A stretch of DNA of 64,000 nucleotides from Paenibacillus sp. J23TS9 (lineage in GTDB: Bacteria; Bacillota; Bacilli; Paenibacillales; Paenibacillaceae): the NCBI RefSeq assembly GCF_018403225.1, contig NZ_BOSG01000003.1, positions 372,001 to 436,000 of the forward strand. Reading direction: 5' to 3'. The notes under the pieces were generated by a model. The model made no database searches. It was not told where the DNA came from and worked only from the letters and a program-made list of their open reading frames with translations. This document shows, piece after piece, positions 33,967 to 43,314 of this stretch. Made by a program: the position numbers and the translations under genes. The stretch's first letter is position 1. Each line of letters opens with the position of its first letter.

Positions 33967-36756
33967 CCCACAGGATAGGTACAATTCAGCAATATCCTCC
34001 GCCCTCATCGGGCGGCTGAAATAATAACCCTGCATCAGGTAGCAGTCGCGGGCAGCCAGGAAATCGGCCTGCTCTTTCGTTTCGACCCCTTCGGCAATTA
34101 CATTCAAGTCCAGATTCTGCGCCAGCGTGATGATCGTGTTGGTAATGGCCGCATTATCATCATCCTTGATGATATCCTGCACGAAGGATTTATCGATCTT
34201 CAGCGTGCTGATCGGGAAGTTCTTCAAATATCCGAGTGACGAGTATCCCGTACCAAAATCATCGATAGCGATACTGATACCAAGTCCCTTTAGCTGCTCC
34301 ATGGTTTTGAGCGTAATCTCCGTGTTCTTGATGATTTGATTCTCCGTAACCTCCAAATGAAGGTATTCCGGTGATAAATCCGTCTTTTTCAGGATGCTTT
34401 TAACCATACCGAATAAATTATCCTGTTCAAACTGCCGGACAGACAGATTCACCGATACACTGATGAGCGGGAAGCCCCGTCTATGCCATTCCTTGATCTG
34501 CTTGCAGGCATTTCTCAGAACCCATTCTCCAATCGGGACGATCAGTCCCGTTTCTTCGGCAATCGGAATGAATTCATCCGGCGATACCATCCCCTCCGTC
34601 GGGTGGTTCCAACGCAGCAGAGCCTCCACGCCGACGATCGTATTGGTATTATAATTAATTTGCGGTTGATAGTAGATCAACAGCTCGTCCTGGTCGAGAG
34701 CTTTATATAAAGCATTTTCGAATTTAACAATTTCAAAGGTTCTCGTATCCATGCCCGTGCTGAAGAAATGATAGCTATTCCCGGATATTTCCTTTGATTT
34801 GTACATTGCCGTATCCGCATTCTTGATTAGGGTTTCGCTGGTATCTCCATGATCCGGGAACAGGCTGACGCCAATGCTCGTTTTGATATATACTTCATTA
34901 TCCTTGACATAGAAGGGCTCGGCGAATGATGCAATGACCTGATTGACGACCTTCAGAATCTCTTTTCTGCTCATGATGTTCGGTAAAAAGATGGTAAATT
35001 CGTCTCCGCCTTGGCGCGAAACCGTAGCACTTTTCGGAATGCAGGCGCTCAGGCGCTTGGCTACATCGCGCAGCAGCAGATCCCCGTAGGAATGCCCCAG
35101 CGTATCATTGATGAATTTAAAGCGATCCAAATCCAGGTACAGGAGCGCTACTTTTCCCCCATTCATTTGGGCATACTTGATGCCCTGATTCAGCCTGTCT
35201 TTGAGTAGAACCCGGTTAGGCAAATCCGTCACGCTGTCAAAATAAGCATGGTACTTGATTTCCTCTTCCATCTGCTTCCGCTGCGTAATGTCCTTAAAGG
35301 TGACCACGTCCCCCACGATGTCCTCCCCTTCCTTAATAGAAGAGATGACATACTCTACAGGGAAGCTGGAATTATCCTTGCGGTAGAAGCGGTCATCGGT
35401 ATGACAGTTGCTCCATGCGCGCTGATTGATATAGGTTTCCTGCTGTTTCCTCGCTTTTTTCCCATTGAAAACAATGCTGCCCGGCTGCCCGATCAGTTCG
35501 CCCTTCATTTCATAGCCCAGCATGGCCTCACCGGCCGGATTGCAGAATGTAATGTTGCCCTCCAGATCCAGGCCGAAAATCCCCTCACCCGCCGAGTTAA
35601 GAATCAATTCCTTCTCCCGGCTCAGATGCTGGAGCTCAGCAATAACCCGTTCAAGCTCCTTGTTCTTAAAAGTAATCTCCGAGGTTCTCTCCTCGATAAT
35701 GACCTCCTGCTTCTCCATATAAAGCAGATTGGACAGCGTTGAGGCTGTGGCTTCCACGATGGATTGGCACAGCTGGACGGTCGCTTCGGAATACGCTGTG
35801 ATTTTCTCCCCCAGATTTACGACGGCAATGACACCCAGTACCTCTCCCATGGACACGAGCGGGAACATGAACATCCCTTTGATCCCAAAATCGCGGCAAG
35901 CGTCATGGTTCGGTCTGTCATCCTCGAAGACATCGGGAATGATGATTACCTTTTTGGTGCTAATAACCTCTTGAAAAACCGCGTCATTCTCCGGGTCGAT
36001 TTTGATTTTTTGATGCGTTCGCATCCAGTCCTCTTCAGTCCAGTCGCTGTCCTTACTGAGCTTAGCCGGTTTGATTCGTTTACCTGCCAGCGGATCCAGC
36101 AGATGCGCTCCGACGTTATAGTTGTTCAGTACTTTAGCAATATAGTAGAAGCTTGTATCCAGTCCTTGCTGCATGGTAGAACACATTGACAGGTTGCGTG
36201 TCACATCGAGCAGGAGCTGCTTCTCAGCGATCAAATTTTCCTTATGCGTCAAATTGTTGGCGTTACGGATGGCAACAGCCGCCATATTGACATAAGCCTC
36301 GACGGTTTGAATCTCCGAATTTGTCAGGTTCATCGGAATGCCGTAATCAAACAAAAATGCGAGTCCAAACAGCTCCTTCTCATACGAGATGGGAAGAACG
36401 AGCAGTGATTTGATCTCAAATCCCTCGATAGCCCAGGAGTCGGGGCGTTCATCTTGTGATGTGTCGGGAATGTAGATCGTTCTTTGCGTTTCGATCACTT
36501 CTTTGGCCAGCTGATCACGTCGGGTATCGATAATGTGCATGTCCAGCGTCATGCCGTTAATGGTTTCCGGTTTGCCGACATATCCTCTGAAAGTCCCATC
36601 TTCTTGCGGCAAATAAATTCCCACCGAATCACATTGGACAATTTCCTCCGAGATTGCAGTCGTTACATGCTGTAGTACCTCTCGTAATTCCAGCTTGGTG
36701 TTGATCAATTTCGTAATGTTCGCAAGCCGGGAATACCTCGTTTGCTCCTTCACCAT
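33958..36756 (-). CDS. GAF-GAF-PAS-GGDEF-EAL c-di-GMP turnover protein
   Basis: 932 residues from the ATG at 36756, chosen for GGGGAG eight bases upstream. Order: GAF (about 10-170), GAF (185-345), coiled coil (350-385), PAS with PAC (385-500), GGDEF (510-665), EAL (675-930). The cyclase motif is intact (RQGGDEF near residue 580); an I-site RxxD is absent. The EAL domain keeps EALLRW, EVTEN, DDFGTGYSSLGYL, KID and AEGVET, so it may be an active phosphodiesterase. No membrane segment: a cytosolic sensor of small ligands or redox state. It may set the c-di-GMP level seen by the two polysaccharide loci in this window. Confidence 0.94.
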   Translation of the reverse strand: MVKEQTRYSRLANITKLINTKLELREVLQHVTTAISEEIVQCDSVGIYLPQEDGTFRGYVGKPETINGMTLDMHIIDTRRDQLAKEVIETQRTIYIPDTSQDERPDSWAIEGFEIKSLLVLPISYEKELFGLAFLFDYGIPMNLTNSEIQTVEAYVNMAAVAIRNANNLTHKENLIAEKQLLLDVTRNLSMCSTMQQGLDTSFYYIAKVLNNYNVGAHLLDPLAGKRIKPAKLSKDSDWTEEDWMRTHQKIKIDPENDAVFQEVISTKKVIIIPDVFEDDRPNHDACRDFGIKGMFMFPLVSMGEVLGVIAVVNLGEKITAYSEATVQLCQSIVEATASTLSNLLYMEKQEVIIEERTSEITFKNKELERVIAELQHLSREKELILNSAGEGIFGLDLEGNITFCNPAGEAMLGYEMKGELIGQPGSIVFNGKKARKQQETYINQRAWSNCHTDDRFYRKDNSSFPVEYVISSIKEGEDIVGDVVTFKDITQRKQMEEEIKYHAYFDSVTDLPNRVLLKDRLNQGIKYAQMNGGKVALLYLDLDRFKFINDTLGHSYGDLLLRDVAKRLSACIPKSATVSRQGGDEFTIFLPNIMSRKEILKVVNQVIASFAEPFYVKDNEVYIKTSIGVSLFPDHGDTSETLIKNADTAMYKSKEISGNSYHFFSTGMDTRTFEIVKFENALYKALDQDELLIYYQPQINYNTNTIVGVEALLRWNHPTEGMVSPDEFIPIAEETGLIVPIGEWVLRNACKQIKEWHRRGFPLISVSVNLSVRQFEQDNLFGMVKSILKKTDLSPEYLHLEVTENQIIKNTEITLKTMEQLKGLGISIAIDDFGTGYSSLGYLKNFPISTLKIDKSFVQDIIKDDDNAAITNTIITLAQNLDLNVIAEGVETKEQADFLAARDCYLMQGYYFSRPMRAEDIAELYLSCGVN

Positions 36757-37132
36757 CACACGCTCTCCCCTTGTCATCTTCGTTTGGCATCGATGTATGG
36801 TCCTGCTAAATATGAACTACTTATGTTATACAAGCGTATGATCTCTCAATCCTAAACTTCTACCATACTTTCTCTGATATAAGGTCCTATTTTCCTTATT
36901 TTAACTCAGATCGGTATCTTTTTTATATATCCAATCCTAAAAAAATAGTAATTTTTAGTTATTTTAACAAAGTAAGCGATAGATAGGCTTAGAGAGTGGA
37001 ATAATCTGTCGTACTAGGGCTTTTTTCGCGGTTTACTAGTGGTTTAGACATGGGAGTCTTGGTCTACATAAAAAGCCCCCTCGCGCGAGGGGACTTTCAA
37101 CTATTATTTTGCGTGTATATGCGGAAAAGGGC
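36757..37132. other. Intergenic region upstream of the GGDEF-EAL gene
   Basis: A+T-rich with the terminator of the ferredoxin-NADP reductase gene at its right edge. The promoter of the GGDEF-EAL gene should lie here but I cannot point to a clear one. No gene seen. Confidence 0.6.
37071..37097 (-). terminator. Terminator of the ferredoxin-NADP reductase gene
   Basis: AAAAGCCCCCTCGC pairs with GCGAGGGGACTTT; it lies about 35 bases after the stop codon. Confidence 0.85.
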
Positions 37133-38182
37133 TCAGACCAGCATGTTCTTCACAAGCTCTTTGTTGCGGTCTTTGAACAGTTCATTATGCGAGGAGACCA
37201 TGGCGTATCCGTCGGCATCCGGCTGAATGAACATCTTCGCTTTGTTGACGGCATTCGCCGCGTCCTGGAACGCTCCCGCGATCAGGTGCAGCTTGCCTTC
37301 ATGCTTCAGAATATCTCCCGCTGCGTATAGGCCCGGAACGGAGGATTCGCTGCTGGCCGTGCCTGCTATGTAGAAATCTTCTGCGATGTCGATCTGGAGC
37401 GTGCTGTTCTCCAAAAGGGAAGCGTCGCGCTCATAGCCATGATTGATGATTACCTCATCCACTTCCAGCTCCAGCACTTCACCGGTCTGGTGATGCATCA
37501 GCTCCACGCGCTCGATCACCTCATGATCGCCGCGTGCATGCAGCTTCGAAATGGAGGTATGGGAGAGGCATTCCACCGAGCTGTTCAGCAGATGTCCCAC
37601 CGTTGCCTCGTGACCTGATAACGATTCCCTGCGATATGTGATATAGACCTTCTTCGCGATCGGCTCCAGCTCGTTCGCCCAGTCGATGGCCGCATTGCCA
37701 CCGCCGGAAATGATGATGGTCTTATCCTTGAACTGCTTCAAGGACTTCACCGTATAATGAAGGTTGCTGACTTCGAAGCGGCTTGCACCTTCGATATCCA
37801 GCCTCTGCGGGTTCAGGATGCCGCCTCCGACCGCCACGATGACGGTTTTCGAGAGATGGACGCGCCCCGAAGCGGCGTGGAGCTCGAAAATTCCGTCCGA
37901 GCTTCGCGTGATGGATTCGATCTTTTCATTCAGCACGACCTCGGGATTGAACGTCAGTCCCTGCTGCACCAGCTGCTCGATCAGCTTCGCGGCAGGCATC
38001 GGTGTCAAGCCGCCAACGTCCCAGATCATTTTCTCCGGGTATACGTGAACTTTGCCGCCAAGCTCGGGCTGAAATTCGATAATTTTGGTTTTCATTTCTC
38101 TCAAGCCACTATAAAATGCGGAATAAAGTCCGGCCGGACCCCCGCCGATCACTGTCATATCGAAAATTTCTTCTTGAACCAT
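37133..38182 (-). CDS. Ferredoxin/flavodoxin-NADP+ reductase (YcgT/YumC type)
   Basis: 349 residues. The FAD motif GGGPAG is at 13-18, the NADP motif ISGGGNAAIDWA near 160 and the flavin-binding GLYAAGD near 285, the layout of thioredoxin-reductase-like FNRs that lack the CxxC pair. Such enzymes pass electrons from NADPH to ferredoxin or flavodoxin. The promoter (TTGAAA-17-TATATT) carries a Fur-box-like sequence and is divergent from a siderophore transporter, as for YcgT of Bacillus, so it likely supplies electrons for iron release from siderophores. GAGGAG lies 9 bases before the ATG. Confidence 0.92.
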   Translation of the reverse strand: MVQEEIFDMTVIGGGPAGLYSAFYSGLREMKTKIIEFQPELGGKVHVYPEKMIWDVGGLTPMPAAKLIEQLVQQGLTFNPEVVLNEKIESITRSSDGIFELHAASGRVHLSKTVIVAVGGGILNPQRLDIEGASRFEVSNLHYTVKSLKQFKDKTIIISGGGNAAIDWANELEPIAKKVYITYRRESLSGHEATVGHLLNSSVECLSHTSISKLHARGDHEVIERVELMHHQTGEVLELEVDEVIINHGYERDASLLENSTLQIDIAEDFYIAGTASSESSVPGLYAAGDILKHEGKLHLIAGAFQDAANAVNKAKMFIQPDADGYAMVSSHNELFKDRNKELVKNMLV

Positions 38183-38228
38183 TCCCGCTCGCTCCTCAGA
38201 AATTTATTGTTAATTGCAGTGTTATTAT

Positions 38229-38243
38229 TGATAACAATTCTCA
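38229..38243. promoter_or_regulatory. Fur box candidate, reductase side
   Basis: TGATAACAATTCTCA differs from the 7-1-7 Fur consensus TGATAATNATTATCA at two positions and lies just downstream of the predicted minus-strand start site. Confidence 0.7.
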
Positions 38244-38253
38244 TTCTCAATCA

Positions 38254-38282
38254 AATATACACTTACTACGATTACTTTTCAA
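38254..38282 (-). promoter_or_regulatory. Sigma-A promoter of the ferredoxin-NADP reductase gene
   Basis: On the minus strand TTGAAA, 17 bases and TATATT give a near-consensus promoter whose start site would fall next to the Fur box at 38229-38243. Confidence 0.75.
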
Positions 38283-38289
38283 GATTGTA

Positions 38290-38318
38290 TTGACATTTAT
38301 TCAATTTCTACTTATGAT
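38290..38318 (+). promoter_or_regulatory. Sigma-A promoter of the siderophore transporter operon
   Basis: Perfect TTGACA (38290-38295), 17-base spacer and TATGAT (38313-38318). Confidence 0.85.
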
Positions 38319-38329
38319 TTAGTCGATAT

Positions 38330-38344
38330 TGAGAATCATTATCA
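38330..38344. promoter_or_regulatory. Fur box, transporter side
   Basis: TGAGAATCATTATCA differs from the Fur 7-1-7 consensus at one position and overlaps the predicted transcription start, the position expected for iron-dependent repression. Confidence 0.85.
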
Positions 38345-38392
38345 ATTATTTATTTAAAATAAAAGATACATGAAAAATAGGGGGACAAAGTC

Positions 38393-39178
38393 ATGGTTCG
38401 ACTGTACACAACGGAATTAAACATTGGATACGGCGAACGCTCCATTGTGAAGAATCTCAGTGTGAACATTCCCGACAAGAAGATAACCGCGATCATCGGC
38501 TCCAACGGATGCGGCAAATCCACACTGCTGAAAGCCATCACACGGATCATTCCGCATCAAGGCGGTACGGTTATTCTGGACGGTGAAAATATTGCCAAGG
38601 AAAATACGAAGCAGTTGGCGAGAAAGATGGCCATCCTGCCGCAGACACCGGAAAGTGCTGCAGGTCTAACCGTCGGTGAACTGGTATCTTACGGACGTTT
38701 TCCATATCAAAAGGGCTTTGGACGCCTGACGACACAAGATTATGAGGTCATCGATTGGGCACTGGAGAAAACAGGTACCCTTGACTTTAAGTTCCGTTCG
38801 GTTGATACGTTATCAGGTGGACAACGCCAGCGGGTATGGATTGCCATGGCGCTAGCTCAGGAGACGGATATCATTTTTCTCGATGAACCGACTACCTACC
38901 TTGATATGGCGCATCAGCTTGAAGTTTTGGAGCTTCTGCAAAAGCTGAATCTGGAACAAGAACGGACGATTGTCATGGTACTGCATGATATCAACCAGGC
39001 GGCGCGGTTTGCCGACTATCTTGTAGCCCTAAAAGACGGTGAAATCGTCAAAACCGGCAGCAGCGAGGAAGTCATTTGTCCCGAAGTACTTAAGCAGGTG
39101 TATCAAATTGACGCGGCCATCGGACTTGATCCCCGTACTGATAAGCCAATGTGCGTCACATATAACCTTATTAAATAA
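38393..39178 (+). CDS. Siderophore ABC transporter ATP-binding protein (FecE/FhuC type)
   Basis: 261 residues. Walker A GSNGCGKST is at 36-44, the signature LSGGQRQRVWIAMALAQ near 140, Walker B IIFLDEPTTYLD near 160 and the switch histidine in VLHDINQAA. The sequence ARKMAILPQTPESAAGLTVGELV is typical of iron-siderophore ATPases. It is the first gene of a four-gene import operon (ATPase, binding protein, two permeases) under a Fur-type operator. The ATPase being first, before the binding protein, is less usual than binding-protein-first order. Confidence 0.95.
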   Translation: MVRLYTTELNIGYGERSIVKNLSVNIPDKKITAIIGSNGCGKSTLLKAITRIIPHQGGTVILDGENIAKENTKQLARKMAILPQTPESAAGLTVGELVSYGRFPYQKGFGRLTTQDYEVIDWALEKTGTLDFKFRSVDTLSGGQRQRVWIAMALAQETDIIFLDEPTTYLDMAHQLEVLELLQKLNLEQERTIVMVLHDINQAARFADYLVALKDGEIVKTGSSEEVICPEVLKQVYQIDAAIGLDPRTDKPMCVTYNLIK

Positions 39179-39241
39179 AGGATGCTACTAATCCTGAACT
39201 TGGATCCCATCTAACTTTATCCCAAGAAGGAGTTTACTCTC

Positions 39242-40183
39242 ATGAAAAAAGCTTTCATACCACTCTTATTATGCTTCATTCTTATCTTAAGCGCCTGTGG
39301 CAACAAAACCACCAGCGAGCCATCCGTCGATAAAGTCGAGGGCAATGCGGCCGCTGAAAGCGCCAAGCCGCAAACCATCACATACCAGTCAGAAGACGGC
39401 CCCGTTGAAGTTCCGGCTGATCCGAAGCGTGTCGTGGTTCTCTCTTCTTTTACCGGTAATGTGATGTCCCTGGGCGTCCATCTGGTCGGCGTCGACTCCT
39501 GGTCGAAAATGAATCCGAATTTCCAGGATAAACTGAAGGATGTTCAGGAAGTATCCGATGAGAATCTGGAAAAAATCATTGAGCTGAACCCGGACCTGAT
39601 TATCGGTCTCTCCAACATCAAAAATATCGATAAGCTAAAACAAATTGCTCCGACGGTTACTTATACCTATGGTAAAGTCGACTACTTAACGCAGCACTTG
39701 GAAATCGGCAAGCTGTTGAACAAAGAAAAGGAAGCAGAGGCATGGGTGGATGACTTCAAGGCCCGCACTCAAAAAGCCGGCGATGAAATCAAAGCCAAGA
39801 TTGGCGAGAATGCTACCGTTTCCGTTATTGAAAGTTTCGACAAGCAGCTGTATGTCTTCGGCGATAACTGGGGCCGCGGTACAGAGATTCTATACCAGCA
39901 AATGAAGCTGAAAATGCCTCAAAAAGTGAAGGACGCAGCACTGAAGGAAGGCTACTACGCCATATCTCCTGAAGTACTGCCTGATTTCGCAGGTGATTAT
40001 GTGATTTTCAGCAAAAATAAGGATGCGGATAATTCGTTCGAGGGAACCAACACGTATAAAAATATTCCTGCCGTTAAAAACAACCATGTGTATGTTGCGG
40101 ATGCCAAAGCATTCTATTTCAATGATCCGTTGACGCTGGATTACCAGCTGGAATTCTTTACTAAAAGCTTTCTAGGGAAGTAA
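39242..40183 (+). CDS. Iron-siderophore-binding lipoprotein (FhuD/YfiY type)
   Basis: 313 residues with a lipoprotein signal peptide (lipobox LSAC, Cys19). The mature protein shows the class III binding-protein pattern: DPKRVVVLSS at the start of lobe 1, LNPDLIIGLSN, a long linker helix (EAEAWVDDFKARTQKAG) and a lobe 2 ending VYVADAKAFYFNDPLTLDYQLEF. Family knowledge points to hydroxamate or related Fe(III)-siderophores, but the ligand is not decided. AGAAGGAG precedes the ATG. Confidence 0.93.
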   Translation: MKKAFIPLLLCFILILSACGNKTTSEPSVDKVEGNAAAESAKPQTITYQSEDGPVEVPADPKRVVVLSSFTGNVMSLGVHLVGVDSWSKMNPNFQDKLKDVQEVSDENLEKIIELNPDLIIGLSNIKNIDKLKQIAPTVTYTYGKVDYLTQHLEIGKLLNKEKEAEAWVDDFKARTQKAGDEIKAKIGENATVSVIESFDKQLYVFGDNWGRGTEILYQQMKLKMPQKVKDAALKEGYYAISPEVLPDFAGDYVIFSKNKDADNSFEGTNTYKNIPAVKNNHVYVADAKAFYFNDPLTLDYQLEFFTKSFLGK

Positions 40184-40188
40184 GCGTA

Positions 40189-41196
40189 ATGAAGACAAAA
40201 GCTGAACGCATCCCATTTATCTACAAAATACTCGCGGCGGTATTGCTATTTATTGCTATCTTTATGCTCGCCATGGTGTTAGGGGCAGCAGATACTTCGA
40301 TCAAAGATGTATGGTCAGCTCTAACAAGCAGTAATGACGGGGAAAAATTATCCATCATCCGTGAAATTCGCCTGCCTCGCGAAATTGCCGCGATCTTCGT
40401 TGGGGCGGCGCTGGCCGTCTCCGGTGCGATTATGCAGGGCATGACGCGCAACCCGCTGGCCGATCCAGGGCTTCTGGGACTGACGGCCGGAGCCAATGCG
40501 GCGCTGGCGGTGACGATTGCCTTTATTCCCTCAGTCAATTATTTCGGACTGATGGTGGCATGCTTTATCGGTGCTGCGGTCGGTGCAGCTTTGGTATTCG
40601 GGATCAGCGCAGTCAAAAGAGGCGGCTTCTCCCCGCTGCGCATCGTTCTGGCCGGTGCTGCCATCTCGGCTTTTCTATATGCCGTCGCGGACGGTGTAGG
40701 AATTACTTTCAAGATTTCGAAGGACGTATCCATGTGGACCTCCGGCGGTCTGGTCGGAGCCAATTGGGAGCAGCTTCAGGTCATCGTACCCTTTATCGTT
40801 GTCGGCATCATTATTGCGATATTGTTATCTAAACAGCTGACGATCTTAAGTCTCAGCGAGGAAGTTGCCGTGGGTCTCGGCCAAAAGACCGCTCGTATAA
40901 AAACCATTTTGTTTGTCGTAACGGTTATGCTGGCAGGCGCCTCTGTCGCTCTGGTCGGCAGCCTGACCTTTATCGGACTCATGATTCCGCATATCGTGCG
41001 GGCGATTGTCGGAACTGATTACCGTTATACCATTCCGATGTCCGGCCTCGTGGGTGCTGCGTTCATGATGTTCGCCGACACCTTGGCCCGGACCATCAGC
41101 GCGCCTTACGAGGCACCGGTGGCTGCCATTGTGGCCGTCCTGGGCCTACCTTTCTTCCTCGTCATTGTGCGTAAAGGAGGAAGAGCATTCTCATGA
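40189..41196 (+). CDS. FecCD-family iron-siderophore permease (first subunit)
   Basis: 335 residues, nine to ten transmembrane segments. Family landmarks are REIRLPREIAAIFVGAALAVSGAIMQGMTRNPLADPGLLGL near residues 60-105 (abridged reading) and GSLTFIGLMIPHIVRAIVG, the coupling region that contacts the ATPase. It starts 5 bases after the binding-protein gene and overlaps the next permease by 4 bases, so the two form a translationally coupled heterodimer. Confidence 0.95.
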   Translation: MKTKAERIPFIYKILAAVLLFIAIFMLAMVLGAADTSIKDVWSALTSSNDGEKLSIIREIRLPREIAAIFVGAALAVSGAIMQGMTRNPLADPGLLGLTAGANAALAVTIAFIPSVNYFGLMVACFIGAAVGAALVFGISAVKRGGFSPLRIVLAGAAISAFLYAVADGVGITFKISKDVSMWTSGGLVGANWEQLQVIVPFIVVGIIIAILLSKQLTILSLSEEVAVGLGQKTARIKTILFVVTVMLAGASVALVGSLTFIGLMIPHIVRAIVGTDYRYTIPMSGLVGAAFMMFADTLARTISAPYEAPVAAIVAVLGLPFFLVIVRKGGRAFS

Positions 41197-42200
41197 TTCA
41201 TCCATCTCTCATCAAGAAACACCGCCTTATTATGCTGATCCTGTTCGTACTTATCGTATTGACTATTATCGTCAGCATGGGACTCGGATACTCTACCTTA
41301 TCTTTTGACCGGCTCCTGCCGACGCTGTTCGGACAAGGAACGTTCAAAGAGAACTTCGTGCTGTTTTCCGTGCGTTTGCCGCGGATTGTTATTACACTGC
41401 TGGCGGGCATGGCACTGACGCTGTCCGGATCGATTTTACAGGGGATCACCCGCAATGATCTGGCAGACCCCGGTATTGTCGGCATCAACTCCGGGGCTGG
41501 CGTAGCGGTGGCACTGTTTTTCCTGTTCGCGCCAATTCATGCCGGTTCGTTTATTTATTTGCTGCCAGTGATGGCCTTTATCGGAGCCGTGCTTACCGCT
41601 TGCCTCATCTATTTCTTTTCATATAACCGGAAGACGGGCCTGCAGCCGGTAAAGATGGTATTGATGGGGGTAGGGTTCTCCATGGCACTCTCCGGCGTGA
41701 TGGTCGTGCTCATTTCTTCGGCTCCGAGGGAAAAGGTCGATTTTATCTCCAAGTGGCTTGCGGGCAGCATCTGGGGCGCCGATTGGCCCTTTATCTGGGC
41801 GCTTCTGCCTTGGCTGGTCATCCTGATACCCTTTACGCTGTATAAGGCCAATCGATTAAACCTGCTGTCTCTGAACGAGCCTGTAGCCATTGGTGTTGGC
41901 ATCTCGCTGAACAAGGAGCGGATCGTGCTGCTGTTAACCGCCGTTGCGCTCGCCGCTTCTGCTGTATCCGTTACGGGTGGCATCGCATTTGTCGGGCTGA
42001 TGGCTCCGCATATCGCCAAGGCGCTCGTCGGACCCCGGAATCAAATGTTTATCCCTGTAGCGATTCTGACCGGGGGCTGGCTGCTGGTGCTTGCTGATAC
42101 CATTGGCCGCCAGGTAGCTGATCCGGATGGACTTCCGGCGGGTATCGTGGTTGCCCTTATCGGCGCACCTTATTTTATCTATTTATTGCTAAAAAAATAA
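41193..42200 (+). CDS. FecCD-family iron-siderophore permease (second subunit)
   Basis: 335 residues, similar in layout to the preceding permease: VRLPRIVITLLAGMALTLSGSILQ near the N-terminus, DPGIVGINSGAG, and the ATPase-contact loop GGIAFVGLMAPHIAKALVG. It ends the iron operon and is followed at once by a hairpin terminator. Confidence 0.95.
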   Translation: MIHPSLIKKHRLIMLILFVLIVLTIIVSMGLGYSTLSFDRLLPTLFGQGTFKENFVLFSVRLPRIVITLLAGMALTLSGSILQGITRNDLADPGIVGINSGAGVAVALFFLFAPIHAGSFIYLLPVMAFIGAVLTACLIYFFSYNRKTGLQPVKMVLMGVGFSMALSGVMVVLISSAPREKVDFISKWLAGSIWGADWPFIWALLPWLVILIPFTLYKANRLNLLSLNEPVAIGVGISLNKERIVLLLTAVALAASAVSVTGGIAFVGLMAPHIAKALVGPRNQMFIPVAILTGGWLLVLADTIGRQVADPDGLPAGIVVALIGAPYFIYLLLKK

Positions 42201-42216
42201 AATGCTCCAGCTACAG

Positions 42217-42268
42217 AAAATGCTCAAGCAAAGCACGGATTGATTCCGTAAGCTGCTTGAGCATTTTT
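42217..42268 (+). terminator. Terminator of the siderophore transporter operon
   Basis: AAAATGCTCAAGCA pairs with TGCTTGAGCATTTTT and an inner ACGGA/TCCGT stem extends it; it sits between convergent genes and may serve both. Confidence 0.9.
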
Positions 42269-42272
42269 ATTT

Positions 42273-43124
42273 TTAAACGACGCGTTGCAATGTCCCTGCT
42301 TCTATGGCCTTCGCTTCTCCTTGTATATGCAGCTTCCAGATAAACCATAACATCAGCACCCCGCTCACAATAAGCCCTATCACGCCTTCCCCGTTCATGA
42401 TGAACAGGTTCCCTTGGAGCAGACCCTGCTTGTTGGTATAGATATCGCCGAGTGCGGTCGTGTTGACCACATTCCATACGGAATGGAAGAACAGTACAGG
42501 AATGAGGCTGCCGGACAAATTGTATGCGTATGAGAAGGCAAAGCTGACGGCAAAAACCACTCCGGCCTGCACGGCGCAGGTTAACAGCGGATGGCTCATA
42601 TCGGTGGCTTTAGCCAACAGATAGACAGCAGGCATGTGATACAGAGCCCATACGATGCTTACACTGGATGTCGCTTTTAATTTTCCATAAATCCGGGTGA
42701 GCTCAGGCAGCAGATAACCGCGCCAGCCGTACTCCTCCCCTAATACCACGACAAGATTGACAACGATGGTCACAACCACCGTGATGACGGCCTTCAAATC
42801 AACCGGCTGCACCGGCCGCCACGACCCTGCTCCTGAAAGGATGGAGATCACGGCACACATCGCAACGAGTAAAAGCGGGAATAAAATTCCGAAGCCGAGT
42901 GCTTTGGCATTCATTCTTTTCCCGCGGCCTCTCAGCTTCCCTCCCTGCAGCTTGATAAATATAATCGCTGCCACCGCAGGAATAAACATGATGATTGAAA
43001 ACGTCTTGATGCCGACCTCCGGCTTGATAAATAGAATGATGGTGATCAGCCATGAAGCGACCAGTACCGTAAAAATATAGGATAGGGCAGCTTTGTTCGG
43101 GGACATTTCTTTTCTCATCATCAT
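42273..43124 (-). CDS. CPBP-family intramembrane metalloprotease
   Basis: About 283 residues with seven or eight membrane segments. The family motif EExxxR is EEYGWR (130-135), with further conserved histidines in ALYHMP and FFHSVWN, which bind zinc in Rce1-like proteases. Three consecutive ATG codons follow GAGGAG; the first is at 43124 and the second is better spaced. Members process prenylated or bacteriocin-related peptides or serve immunity, but many are uncharacterised. The divergent two-component system could control it. Confidence 0.9.
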   Translation of the reverse strand: MMMRKEMSPNKAALSYIFTVLVASWLITIILFIKPEVGIKTFSIIMFIPAVAAIIFIKLQGGKLRGRGKRMNAKALGFGILFPLLLVAMCAVISILSGAGSWRPVQPVDLKAVITVVVTIVVNLVVVLGEEYGWRGYLLPELTRIYGKLKATSSVSIVWALYHMPAVYLLAKATDMSHPLLTCAVQAGVVFAVSFAFSYAYNLSGSLIPVLFFHSVWNVVNTTALGDIYTNKQGLLQGNLFIMNGEGVIGLIVSGVLMLWFIWKLHIQGEAKAIEAGTLQRVV

Positions 43125-43314
43125 AACGCTCCTCACGGGATTCATTTGCTTACATTTCCCATTGTAGAGCGATTAAAAGGCGGTCTGAAGAAACTTAAGT
43201 CATCTGTTCACCGTGACTTTCGTAAACATGTGGAATATGACTTTAGTAATCTATCCCTTTTCGCATCTGGAATAGTATAATTTAGGAAATATGAATCGTT
43301 CTGGAAGTGATGCG

